Origin: Pomacea canaliculata
Lineage: Eukaryota > Mollusca > Gastropoda > Architaenioglossa > Ampullariidae
Direction: 5' to 3'
DNA length: 64,000 nucleotides
Assembly (NCBI RefSeq): GCF_003073045.1
Contig: NC_037599.1
Span: 22,448,555-22,512,554, forward strand
The notes under the pieces are model-generated. The model did not search any database. It saw only the letters and a list, made by a program, of their open reading frames with translations, and was not told the origin of the DNA. Each line of letters opens with the position of its first letter. Position 1 is the first letter of the stretch. Below, piece after piece: positions 33,942 to 44,871 of the stretch. The position numbers were made by a program, and so were the translations under genes.

Positions 33942-36900
33942 TGAGTGAGTGAGTGAGTGACGTGTGTTGAGTGTGAGTGAGTGAGTGAGTGAGTGAGTGA
34001 GTGAGTTGAGGTGAGTGAGTGAGTGAGTGAGTGAGTGAGTGAGTGAGTGAGTGAGTGAGTGAAGTGAGTGAGTGAGTGAGTGAGTGATTGAGCTGAGTGA
34101 GTGAGTGAGGGTGAGTGAGTGAGTGGTGAGTGAGTGAGTGAGTGAGTGAGTGAGTGAGTGATGAGTGAGTATGAGTGAGTAGTGAGTGAAGTGAGTGAGT
34201 GAGTGAGTGAGTGAGTGAGTGAGTTGAGTGAGTGAGTGAGTGAGTGAGTGAGTGAGTGAGTGAGTGAGTGAGTGAGTGAGTGAGTGAGTGAGTGAGTGAG
34301 TGAGTGAGTGAGTGAGTGAGTGAGTGAGTGAGTGATGAGTGAGTGAGTGAGTGAGTGAGTGAGTGAGTGAGTGAGTGAGTGAGTGAGTGAGTGAGTGTGA
34401 GTGAGTGAGTGAGTGAGTGAGTGAGTGAGTGAGTGAGTGAGTGAGTGAGTGAGTGAGTGAGTGAGTGAGTGAGTGAGTGAGTGAGTGAGTGAGTGAGTGA
34501 GTGAGTGAGTGAGTGAGTGAGTGAGTGAGTGAGTGAGTGGAGTGAGTTGAGTGAGTAGTGAGTGAGTGAGTGAGTGAGTGAAGTGAGTGAGTGAGTGAGT
34601 GAGTGAGTGAGTGAGTGAGTGAGTGAGTGATGAGTGAGTGAGTGAGTGAGTGAGTGAGTGAGTGAGTGAGTGAGTGAGTGAGAGTGAGTGAGTGAGTGAG
34701 TGAGTGAGTGAGTGAGTGAGTGAGTGGAGTGAGTGAGTGAGTGAGTGAGTGAGTGAGTGAGTGAGTGAGTGAGTGAGTGAGTGAGTGAGTGAGTGAGTGA
34801 AGTGAGTGAGTGAGTGAGTGAGTGAGTGAGTGAGTGAGTGAGGGAGTGAGTGAGTGAGTGAGTGAGTGAGTGAGTGAGTGAGTGAGGGAGTGAGTGAGTG
34901 AGAGGAGTGAGTGAGTGAGTGAGTGAGGGAGTGAGTGAACGAGTGAGTGCTGAGTGAGTGAGTGAGTGAGTGAGTGAGTGAGTGAGTGAGTGAGTGAGTG
35001 AGTGAGTGAGTGAGTGAGTGAGTGAGTGAGTGAGTGAGGTGAGTGAGTGAAGTGAGTGAGTGAGTGAGTGAGTGAGGAGTGAGTGAGGGAGTGAGTGAGT
35101 GAGGGAGTGAGTGAGTGAAGTAGAGTGAGTGAGTGAGTGAAGTGGAGTGAGTGAGTGAGTGAGTGAGTTGAGGGAGGGAGGAGTGAGTGAGTGAGGGAAG
35201 TGAGTGAGTGAGGTGAGTGAGTGAGTGAGTGAGTGAGTGAGTGAGTGAGTGAGTGAGTGGTGAGTGAGGGAGTGAGTGAGTGAGTGAGTAGGGAGTGAGT
35301 GAGTGAGGGAGTGAGTGAGGTAGTGAGGGAGGGAGTGAGTGAGGGAGGGAGTGAGTCGAGTGAGTGAGTGAGTGAGTGAGAGGAGTGAGTGAGTGAGTGA
35401 GTGAGTGAGGGAGGGAGGAGTGAGTGAGGAGTGAGTGAGGGAGGGAGTGAGGGAGTGAGTGAGTGAGGAGTGAGTGAGTGAGTGAGTGAGTGAGGGAGTG
35501 AGTGAGGTGAGTGAGTGCTAGTGAGTGGAGTGAGTGAGCGTGAGTGAGTGAGTGAGGGAGTGAGGGAGTGAGTGAGTGAGTGAGGTGAGTTGAGTGGAGT
35601 GAGTGAGTGAGGAGTGAGTGAGCGGTGAGTGAGGTGAGTGAGTGAGGAGTGAGTAGTGAGTGAGTGAGTGAGTGAGTGAGTGAGTGAGTGAGTGAGTGAG
35701 TGAGTGAGGGAGTGGGAGTGAGAGTGAGTGAGTGAAGTGAGTGAGGGGAGTGAGTGAGTGAGAGTGAGTGAGGGAGGGAGTGCGTGAGTGAGTGAGTGAG
35801 TGAGTGAGAGGGAGTGAGTGAGTGAGTGAGGGGAGGTGAGTGAGTGAGTGAGGTGAGTGAGTGAGTGAGTGATGAGAGTGAGTGACGTGAAGTGAGTGAG
35901 TGAGTGAGTGAGTGAGTGAGTGAGTGAAGTGTGAGTGAAGTGAGTGAGGGAGTGATGAGTGAGTGAGTGAGTGAGTGAGTGAGGAAGTGAGTGAGTGAGT
36001 GAGTGAGTGAGTGAGTGAGTGAGTGACTGAGTGAGTGAGTGAGTGATGAGTGAGTGAGGGAGGGAGTGAGTGGTGAGGAGTGAGTGAGTGAGTGAGTGAG
36101 TGAGGGAGTGAAGTGAGTGAGTGAGGAGTGAGTGAGTGAGTGAGTGAGTGAGTGAGTGAGTGAGTGAGTGAGTGAGGGAGTGAGGGAGTGAGTGAGTGAG
36201 TGAGTGAGTGAGGGAGTGAGGGAGTGAGTGAGTGAGTGAGTGAGTGAGTGAGTGAGTGAGTGAGTGAGGAGTGAGTGAGTGAGTGAGTGAGTGAGTGAGT
36301 GAGTGAGTGAGTGAGTGAGGTGAGGGAGTGAGTGAGTGAGTGAGGGAGTGAGGGAGTGAGTGAGTGATGAGTGAGTGGGAGTGAGTGAGGTGAGTGAGTT
36401 GAGGAGTGAGTGAGTGAGTGAGTGAGGGAGTGAGTGAGTGAGTGAGTGAGTGAGTGAGTGAGGGAGTGAGTGAGTGAGTGAGTGAGGGATGAGTGAGTGA
36501 GTGAGTGAGTGAGTGAAGTGAGAGTGGTGAGTGAGTGAGGGAGTGAGTGAGTGAGTGAGTGAGTGAGGGGAGTGAGTGAGTGAGTGAGTGAGTGAGTGAG
36601 TGAGTGAGTGAGTGAGTGGATGTGAGAGGAGGGAGGGAGTGAGTGAGTGAGTGAGTGAGTGTGAGTGAGTGAGTGAGTGAGTGAGGTGAGAGTGAGTGTG
36701 AGTGAGTGAGTGAGTGAGTGAGTGAGTGAGTGAGTGAGTGAGGAAGTGAGTGAGGTGAGGGAGTGAGTGAGTGAGTGTAGTGAGGGAGTGAGGAAGTGAG
36801 TGAGTGAGTAGTGAGTGATGAGTGAGTGAGTGAGTGAGTGGAGTGAGTGAGGGATGAGTGTGAGTGATGGAGAGGAGTGATGGGAGTGAGGGAGTGAGGG

Positions 36901-39742
36901 TGAGTGAGTGAGTGGTGAGTGAGTGAGCGGGAGTGAGTGAGTGAGGAGTGACGAGTGAGTGAGTGAGTGAGTGAGGAGGAGTGAGCGAGTGAGAGTGAGT
37001 GAGTGAGTGAGTGAGTGAGTGAGTTTGAGTGAGTGTGAGGGAGTGAGGAGTGAGTGAGTGAGTGAGTGAGTGAGTGAGTGAGTGAGGTGAGTGAGGTGAG
37101 ATGTGATACGTGAGTGAGTGAGTGAGTGAGTGAGTGAGTGAGGAGAGAGGTGAGTGAGAGTGAGTGAGTGAGAGTGAGCTGAGTGAGTGAGGGAGTGAGC
37201 TGAGAGGAGTCGAGTGATGTGAGTGAGTGGGGAGTGAGTGAGTGAGTGAGTGAGTGAGTGAGTGAGTGTGAGGTGAGTGAGTGAGTGAGGAGTGAGTGAG
37301 TGAGTGAGGAGTGAGGGAGTGAGTGCGGCAGGTGAGTCTGGATGAGCTGGAGTTGAGGTGGGAGTGAGTGAGTGAGGAGGGAGTGAGTGGGAGGTCGAGT
37401 GGGGGAGTGAGTGGAGTGGGGAGTGAGTGAGGTGAGTGGAGGGATGAGTGAGTGTAGTGAGTTGAGTGAGAAGTGAGTGAGTGAGTGAGTGAGTGAGTGA
37501 GTGAGTGAGTGAGTGAGGGAGTTGAGTGAGTGAGTGAGTGAGTGAAGGGAGAGAGGGAGGAGTGAGTGAGAGTGAGTTGGTGGTGGGATGAGTGAGTGAG
37601 TGAGAGTGAGGGAGTGAGTGAGTGTGAGTGAAGTGAGTGAGTGAGTGAGTAGGGAGTGAAGTGAGTGGAGTGAGTGAGTGAGGTGAGTGAGTGAGGGAGT
37701 AGTGAGTGAGTGATGAGTGAGTGAGTGAGGGAGTGAGTGAGGAGTGAGGGAGGGAGGTGGTGAGTGAGGGAAGTGTGTGAGTGAGTGAGGAGTGAGTGAG
37801 TGAGTGAGTGAGTGAGGGAGGGAGGGAGGAGTGAGTGAGTGATGAGTGAGTAGTGAGTGGTGAGTGAGTGAGTGATGAGAGTGAGTGAGGCTGAGTGAGG
37901 TGAGTGAGGAGGGGAGTGAGTGAAGTGAGTGAGTGAGTGAGTAGTGAGTGAGTGATGAGTGAGTGGTGAGTGGAGTGAGGTGAGTGAGGAGTGAGTGAGT
38001 GAGTGAGGGATGAGTGAGTGGGAGTGAGTGAGTGTGAGTGAGTGAGTGAGTGAGTGAGTGAGTGAGAGAGTGAGTGGAGGGATGAGTGAGTAGTCGAGGG
38101 AGTGAGTGAGTGAGTGAGTGAGTGAGTGAGTGAGTGAGTGAGTGAGTGAGTGAGGGAGTGAGTGTGAGGTGAGGAGTGGAGGGACGTGTGAGTGGAGTGA
38201 GTGAGTGAGTGAGGTGGAGTGAGTGAGTGAGTGGTGAGTGAGTGAGTGAGTGAGTGAGTGAGTGAGGGACTGAGTGAGATGTGAGTGAGTTTAGTGAGTG
38301 AGTGAGTGAGCGACGTGAGGTGAGTGAGTGAGTGAGTGGAAGTGAGTGAGTGAGTGAGTGAGGGAGTGAGTGAGGAGTGAGTGAGCGGGTGGAGTGAGTG
38401 AGTGAGTGAGTGAGTGAGTGAGGTGAGCCTGAGGTTGAGTGAAGTGGGGGTGAGTGAGTGAGTGGAGTGAGTGAGTGAGTGTGAGGTGAGCTGAGTGAGG
38501 TTGGGGTGATCGTGAGTGAGTGAGTGAGTGAGTGGAGGGAGTGAGTGAGTGAGTGAGGGGTGAGGTGAGTGAGTGAGAGTGATGAGGTGATTGAGTGAGT
38601 GAGTGGGGTGGAGTGAGTGAGGGGGTGAAGGAGGGACGGAGGGAGCGGAGGAGTGAGTGTGAGTGAGTGAGTGAGTGGGTTGAGTGAGTGAGTGATGAGT
38701 GAGTGAGTGAGTGAGGTGAGTGAGTGAGTGATGTGAGGAGTTGAGTGAGTGGAGTGGACGTGGAAGTGAGATGTGGAGTGAGTGAGTGAGGTGAGTGAGT
38801 GTGAGTGAGTGAGTGAGTGACCGGGAGTGTTGAGTGAGGAGTGAGTGAGTGAGTGAGTGAGTGAGGTGAGTGAGTGAGAGTGAGGAGTGAGTGAGTGAGT
38901 GAGTGAGTGGAGTGAGGAGTGAGTGAGTGAGTGAGTGGTGAGTGAGTGAGTGGTGACAGTGATGTGAGTGAGTGGACGTGAGTGAGTGAGTGAGTGAGTG
39001 AGTTGAGTGAGTGAGTGAGGTGAGTGAGTGAGTGAGTGAGTGAGTGAGTGAGTGAGTTGTGGTGAGTGAGTGGGTCGAGTGAGTGAGGAGTGCAGTGAGT
39101 GAGTGAGGAGGTGCAGTGAGTGAGTGAGTGAGTGAGTGGTGAGTGAGTGGAGGGAGTGAGTGAGTGAGTGAGTGATGTGGAGTGAGTGTGAGTGTGAGTG
39201 GAGTGAGGTGAGTGGAGTGGGAGTGAGTGAGTGAGGGGGAGTGAGTGGGAGTGAGTGAGTGAGTGGAGTGAGTATGAGTGAGTGAGTGAGTGAGTGAGTG
39301 ACGTGAGTGAGTGAGTGAGTGGGACGAGTGAGTGAGTGAGTGAGTGAGTGAGTGAGTGAGTGAGTGAGTGAGTGAGTGAGTGAGTGAGTGAGTGAGTGAG
39401 TGAGTGAGTGAGTGAGTGAGTGAGTGAGTGATGAGTGAGAGGTTGAGTGAGTGAGTGAGTGAGTGAGTGAGTGGTGAGTGAGTGAGTGATGTGACGGTGA
39501 GAGGTGTGGTGTGAAGTGAGTGAGGTGAGTGAGTGAGTGGAGTGAGTGAGTGAGTGAGTGAGTCGAGTGAAGTGAGTGAGTGAGTGAGTGATGAAGTGGA
39601 GTGGGAGTGGAGTGGTTGATAGTGGTGAGCTTGAGTGAGTTGAGTGTGAGTGAGTGAGTGAGTAGTGAGTGAGTGAGTAGTGAGCCTAGTGAGTGAGTGA
39701 GTGAGTGAGTGAGTGAGTGAGTGATCCTTTTTTGAGTGAGTG
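33942..39742. repeat. 5.8-kb TGAG/CTCA tetranucleotide array
   Basis: An almost unbroken run of TGAG on the + strand. The purest stretches are at the left (about 34200-34540 and 34560-35040). Interruptions (GAGG, TGAGGAG, single-base gains and losses) grow more frequent to the right, especially after about 36500. The - strand reads CTCA and has no stop in any frame while the array is pure, which creates open frames of 2039 and 1413 codons made of Leu-Thr-His-Ser. These are artefacts of the repeat. The + strand repeats the perfect 5' splice-site hexamer GTGAGT throughout. Confidence 0.97.
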
Positions 39743-40124
39743 ATCCCAACGCCGAACATCTTCCTACGCCATTGTAGTGGTGAGGTCTTACTAACGCAAA
39801 TTGAGAAATCATGTTTTCATGGAACAAACTGACTACCGAGGGTTTGACAAAGATCACAGTTCACCAGGCGTAAAGTGAATCGTTTACTTGTAGTTTGGGT
39901 TACACACGTGCACGATGTCGTCTGTGGATGTGCTTTACAGAAGACATTGTCGTGCTGTGGTTCACAGAACACGTGACTATGCTCTACTCACCCTCACATA
40001 ACAAACGACCATACTCTACTTACCCTAACAGAATGCATCCTATTTGTCTTTACACGATTACTTTGTTATACATAGTTTTACTATTTACTTATATACACTT
40101 TTATATTTTATATTTAGTGACAAT
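39743..40124. other. E2 cargo, right unique part
   Basis: About 380 bp between the array and the right MITE. No gene is recognised. A sequence rich in ACTCTACTTACCC-type blocks lies near 39990-40030. Confidence 0.4.
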
Positions 40125-40395
40125 CAGGGCCGTGCATAGGGGCAGGCGGACGAGGCATCTGCCTAGGGCCCCGCGCTTTTGATTGATATGGTAACTAGGC
40201 ATATGAAAGTGTTACAAATAAATTAATCGTAGGCTTATGTTGTAATGTGTATGCAGCGTGCTGTCAATGATAAAAGACGAGATATCCCTGAGGAAAAAAG
40301 TGACTTTAGATCCCAACTAAAACCGTGTGATCGTGGCGTGAGGGCCCCGCACATGCCCTTTGCCTCGGGCCCCGCGGGGGCTAAGAACGGGCCTG
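40125..40395 (+). mobile_element. Right MITE of E2, 271 bp
   Basis: It starts CAGGGCCGTGCATAGG and ends CTAAGAACGGGCCTG. This is the same family and orientation as 32381-32556 but with a longer AT-rich middle. The shared stretch beginning GTGACTTTAGATCCCAACTA is identical in both copies. Confidence 0.87.
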
Positions 40396-40609
40396 GCCGG
40401 AAGTACTGATTTATATACAGTTAGATAGGCGAATTTGACTTTAAAGAAATCTAATTTAAAGAGCCCTTCTCAGCATTTTTCCATTTAACACAGAATATAT
40501 TTTAAGTTGACAAACTCATAAAGAAAGCCTCGGGGCTGAAGCGCGGGGCCCCTTCAAGAGCGGGGCCTGGGGCGGCCGCCCCATTTGCCACCCCCTAACG
40601 CCGCCGCTG

Positions 40610-42083
40610 GCAAACAGGGAGAAACTTCACAAGACAGTCAAGCGCAGGAAGAAAAGTTTGTCTTCTTCTATGGTAAGAACTCTCCCTTCAGCCAGCATTT
40701 TGCAGTGGATTTTGAAATTGATGGGATCACTTACAACTGTGCTGAACAGTACATGATGCATCAGAAAGCAGGTATGCTGTACTCGGGACTTCTATATTGT
40801 CGCGTGTCATGCCTAGAAGAAAGCATGACACGCGACATATATCATGGAAAATGGGAAAAGGGACAGTCTGAAACTATCTTAATTTTATTTTGAGTTTGTA
40901 AACATGTTTGAAATGTGCACGAGGATAAACGAATCTGCTGATTGTTTTTATGTTTAAAATAATTTTAAAAAGCATCCTCCTACTGCTCCTACCCCTCACC
41001 ACCCACCACCACCACTATCCCCACTTCAACGAATATTTTATTTTATTTATATAGTTTATCATTATGCTTATTAAATTGAGTATTGTATTGCTAGGATAGT
41101 TAGGCGGTGGCTGAACTAATTATATCTTAACTGAGCTTACTTTTCAAAGGAAACCTTGTTAAACATAGACGAGGATGTTGCAGTAATGTTCAGAGACAGA
41201 GAAATGGCCCAGAAAATCATGGGAACCAAGAATCCAGCGGAACAGAAGAGGTTCGGGCGCAAGGTGCGAAACTTTGACAAAGAGGTCTGGGCTGTAAAGG
41301 CTCCTGGGGTGGTCAAGCGAGCCAACAATGCCAAGGTCTGTGTACTTCTTCAGAAAAGCTTTACATTTCAGGTGTGACTTGGGATATATCCGCTACATCA
41401 TGTGTCATTATCGTCTTCCTCCACATCATCATCATCACATCATCATCAGAAGCAGCATGTCATTTTTTTCCTCAGCAACAGTGTACACGGACTTACATTT
41501 CTAATGTACATCCGTGGCAGCATATGCTTACTTTGTTTTTTTTCTTTTTTAGTTGTGGTCGTTATTTCCTGCTGAGCACAGTTCATGATTTTTGTGCTCC
41601 TGTCCCTAGCATATAATTTTGAAATCTTCTTGGGAAATGCGGGATGTCCCGAACGAAGCCATTCTCTCGTGATTCTCATTTTTTTTTTTTTTTGTTACTT
41701 ACTCTGTATTTCAGGGATTTTCATGTACTACTACTGATAATAATAAAGATGATGAAGTTAATTTTAAATGCAATGCTTGCAATATATAACTTCTGGGCTA
41801 TTGTTGATTTTTTTTCTAAACAGGAATGATTGCTCGTATTCTCTGTTGTCTGTTGCAGTTCTCTCAAAACAAACACCTTCTTCAGCAGCTGCTGAGCACT
41901 TGTCCCAACACTCTGGCTGAGGCGAGTCCACGTGACCGCTTGTGGGGCATCAGGCTGGAAGCATCGAACCCCAAGGCGAAGGACCGCAGGCAGTGGAGAG
42001 GCAAAAACCTGCTGGGCCACATCCTCACAGAAGTGAGGGAGGAACTAATGAAGGAAGAAGAGGAAGACAATGAGAAAACCTAA
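40610..42083 (+). CDS. NADAR gene B, main part (3' of the transposon insertion)
   Basis: The rest of exon 1 (40618-40771, preceded by the duplicated target at 40610-40617), then exons 41184-41335 and 41859-42083. Intron positions and phases (1 and 0) and the length of the middle exon (152 nt) equal those of gene A, so the two are paralogues. Motifs are FFYGKNSPFSQHF, YNCAEQYMMHQKA, FGRKVRNFDKEVW, WGIRL and WRGKNLLGHILTEVREEL, ending in an acidic tail (EEEEDNEKT). With the 20 codons at 32221-32280 it would be 196 aa. The domain itself is undamaged; only the leader is split. Unless the insertion is spliced out or a new start is used, gene B should not make its normal product. The function is as uncertain as for gene A. 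Confidence 0.88.
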
Positions 42084-43570
42084 GGGACGAAGTTAATCCT
42101 TTTCTTCGACACACGAATCGGATTGTGGCTATCGCCCTTTAAATGTAACTGGTGCTATAATATTGTTTATACTTGTTCCTTTGACAAGAGCAACTGCTTG
42201 TTAGTGGACATGCATGTACAAAACCTACTTTTAATTAGCTTCTATTTTTTTTAAATTGTGTACTATTTAAAATATATTTATAAAAATTCAAGGTGCAATA
42301 CACTGGTATGAGGAAAAATAAGTAGATGGGGCTAAAAATATTACTAAGATAAAATGTATCACAATTTTGGTTATGTATTTGAGCTTTACATCAGAACTTT
42401 TCTCATTTTTTAATTTTTAGTTTAATGAGCGCAGTCGCGCATTGTGTGTTTGTGTGTGTGAGAGAGGTGTCACCTGTTGCTCATCCATGCAGATTAAATT
42501 AATGACCTCAGTAAACGACAAGGCTACTTAGGAAGTTAAGATTTTCACTATCAAGAAAAACCGATCGATTCCTCTTACTGCTTTTTTTTTTCTGGTACAA
42601 CAAGCGATCTGACATGAGAGTCTCTTTCTCTCTCTCTCACACACACACATATTTCTAAATAAAATCAGAGAGGAAAAACTATGTCTAAAGATACATCTTG
42701 TTTTTCTTCTATGAGACCTAGTCACCATGCTACACGCTACGTTTACCTTAATCGGTGTACAATATAGAAATAAATGGTCCATGTTTGTATTTATGCTGTG
42801 TTAATTTTGTGTCTATATACACTTTGTGATATTATTATAGATATTGTGTTTCTGTATGTACGTTTGTATATATATACACACACCAGATGATCTGCATAGA
42901 AGTAGAAAACACGAGAAAAGAAAATGGCAATAACAACATCAATCAATCTAGTGATGACTGCGTATCCCCTCACCATCAAGTGCAGGTAGGCACACACACA
43001 CACACTCACGCACACAACCACATTTATTATTCTTCCTGTTGCATTTTCTCTGCCACTATTCTATCACACCTCCTCATAAAGTTCCACTGACTTCTCTTTC
43101 TCTACTAAATGCTATTTGTGCCATTCTTTGTTGAAAACCATTTCTCCTTTCTGGAAGCTCAAGTGCCAAGTCCTTTCTCATTACCCACGCACAATGTGAC
43201 ATTTCTGTGAAAAGCCACATCATGACATGAGGCATACGACAAGAGCATATAGGATCGACATAATTCCTCGGGTGCTATTATATAAAGACACCCTTTCATA
43301 AAGAGGTACCTCCCTTACCACCCTTCGTGCTGTTCTCTTGTGCGGGGTTTACATGCACCCCGGGTACGGCGAGAGGTTATTGTGACAAGCCGTCGAAAAT
43401 GATTATTTCAAAATCTTCAGTACAGGAGCAGACAAAAGGTAACATTTTTTTCCAGCTCGCCCAGCTTGGGATTTGAAAAGGTTCTGGTAATGCATGAAGT
43501 GCAAAAAGAATTATTTTTTTTCTTCTTCTTGAAATCCAGCTTACATTGATCTCAGTCGCTGTTGATCGCT

Positions 43571-43727
43571 TCACGAACTTGCACTACTGGACTACTTGCA
43601 GACAATTTTTTGTTCCTAGTTAAACTACTAAAACTTAGGCTGGTGTATACAAAACTTCCGGTTTAGCCACGTTTTGGCTTAACTACTAGAACGAGGCTAG
43701 TGTATACAAAGCTTCCGGTTTTGTCAC
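43571..43727. repeat. Dispersed repeat of unknown family, two head-to-tail cores
   Basis: ACTACTAAAAC, GTGTATACAAA and CTTCCGGTTT occur in order in two cores (43622-43670 and 43681-43727) and again at 50000-50050. The ACGAACTTG block with TACTGGACT upstream is also shared with 49953. The family is unknown to me. Confidence 0.6.
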
Positions 43728-44682
43728 ATTCGCAGTAGTGACGATGCTTATGCCATCACATTAAGAAACTTTGAAGCTACATTTCTGTAAAATACAAGTG
43801 AGATGCAATTTAGTTCTAATTTGTTTCCCGTCCTCCCATCCCACCTAAGACAGCAGCGCATTCAGAAACAAAGATGCAGTCCGAGACGAACTGGCTTAGG
43901 AGTAAACAGGATGTTTTCTTTCTGTGTGTGCCAACAATCCATTGTGGGAAATCCGTGAAATCAGCCGTGCCTTTCAAGAAATAACAGTTCATTAGGCATG
44001 CAAGTGCAGGTATCAGGGGCCAGTTGCACATTTCTTCAATCATTCAGTTATTTAAACACTTGTGAACCTTGAATCTGTTGAGGTAATCAGTTTTATAGAA
44101 GCACAGTGCATAACAATTTCAGAACTTACAAAAAATTGTTTTAAACAAGATATAAACTGTTTAAGCCAAACTTTTGGTCCCGTCAGCACAATTTTTCGTA
44201 ATCGTCTATTTGGTAATTGAAGAAGTCTCTTAGTTGAACACAATGCCCTTTGTTTTATGAGTTGAACATAGAAACGAACATCTTGTTTTCTGTTATCGCA
44301 GAATAATAATTGTAATTGTCAATTTTTAAGCTTACACACGCGCGCACGCGTATACCAACACACACACAGATTCACAGGTACACAGATACACATCAGTATC
44401 CAGATACACAGATACACATCCCTTTACTGTTTTATTCCTTATTCTGCTTCCCTTCGCATCCTTCTTATCGTTTTAGTCTAACAATAGCATGGATGTTGAC
44501 GAGAGAACAATACAGTCGTTTCTAGAACATTCTCTAATAGCAGCGCACACAAAATCGATCCAAGAAAAAAAAATCATTCTTAAAATGTTATTCATAATCC
44601 TATAAATACTTGCTTTGTATTAAAAAAAAAACATTCTTTTCATCGTCCTTTCCTAACCTCTTAACATTTTAAAAATCTCAGC

Positions 44683-44871
44683 TTAGGTCTCAACGGCCGA
44701 AAGACCGACTGAAGATCGAAGGGGAAAGGTTTTCTTCAAATATTTATAGAATGATCTTTTTTCATCTTTCTTAGCACCAGGCTGACTTGCCGAGCCACCA
44801 CCGCCATCTTGTTCTTCATCATCAGCAGCATCTTCGTGGAACAGCTGACACGTCGAAAAAAATTCCTTCAT
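44683..44871 (-). CDS. Doubtful 62-codon open frame
   Basis: It starts with ATG: MKEFFSTCQLFHEDAADDEE, then a Gly-rich stretch, then KRSFYKYLKKTFPLRSS and a stop. The acidic and basic blocks look somewhat protein-like, but no family is recognised and splice context is unclear. It may be chance. Confidence 0.2.
   Translation of the reverse strand: MKEFFSTCQLFHEDAADDEEQDGGGGSASQPGAKKDEKRSFYKYLKKTFPLRSSVGLSAVET

Larger units (their letters stand above)
32373..40403. mobile_element. E2: composite-type unit of two direct MITEs around 7.6 kb of cargo
   Basis: E2 spans 32381-40395. GCCGGAAG lies directly outside both ends (32373-32380, 40396-40403). The left end is a complete small element (32381-32556), the right end another copy (40125-40395), both in the same orientation. 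Neither copy has a target duplication of its own: the inner flanks differ (GGACAAGG and GTGACAAT). The pair therefore behaves as one unit. Either the outermost ends were used together by a hAT-type transposase, or a circle bearing one element and the cargo recombined into a resident copy. Between them lie unique sequence, the TGAG array and more unique sequence. Confidence 0.8.
32273..40617. mobile_element. E1: hAT-type MITE inserted in NADAR gene B exon 1, enlarged by E2
   Basis: Left end at 32281: CAGAAGCGGCGTTAGG. Right end at 40609, in reverse complement: CAGCGGCGGCGTTAGG. The ends match at 14 of 16 positions. GCAAACAG flanks it on both sides (32273-32280, 40610-40617), an exact 8-bp target duplication as made by hAT transposases. 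Its own sequence is only about 100 bp on the left and 207 bp on the right (GC-rich ends, AT-rich middle), so it was a 0.3-kb non-autonomous element before E2 landed in it. The exact duplication argues for a fairly recent event. Confidence 0.9.

Noticed and set aside
33738-39857. Open frames of 2039 and 1413 codons on the - strand made of Leu-Thr-His-Ser repeats
   Set aside because: A CTCA repeat has no stop codon in any frame, so such frames arise automatically. The composition follows the 4-bp unit and not selection on protein.
40585-40617. Start of NADAR gene B inside the transposon end
   Set aside because: The frame is open there but has no ATG, and the bases belong to the right end and target duplication of E1. 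The natural ATG is at 32221.
41336-41340. Donor GTCTGT of NADAR B exon 2 as evidence of a pseudogene
   Set aside because: The site is weak but still GT. Exon length and phase equal those of gene A, so it is probably used.
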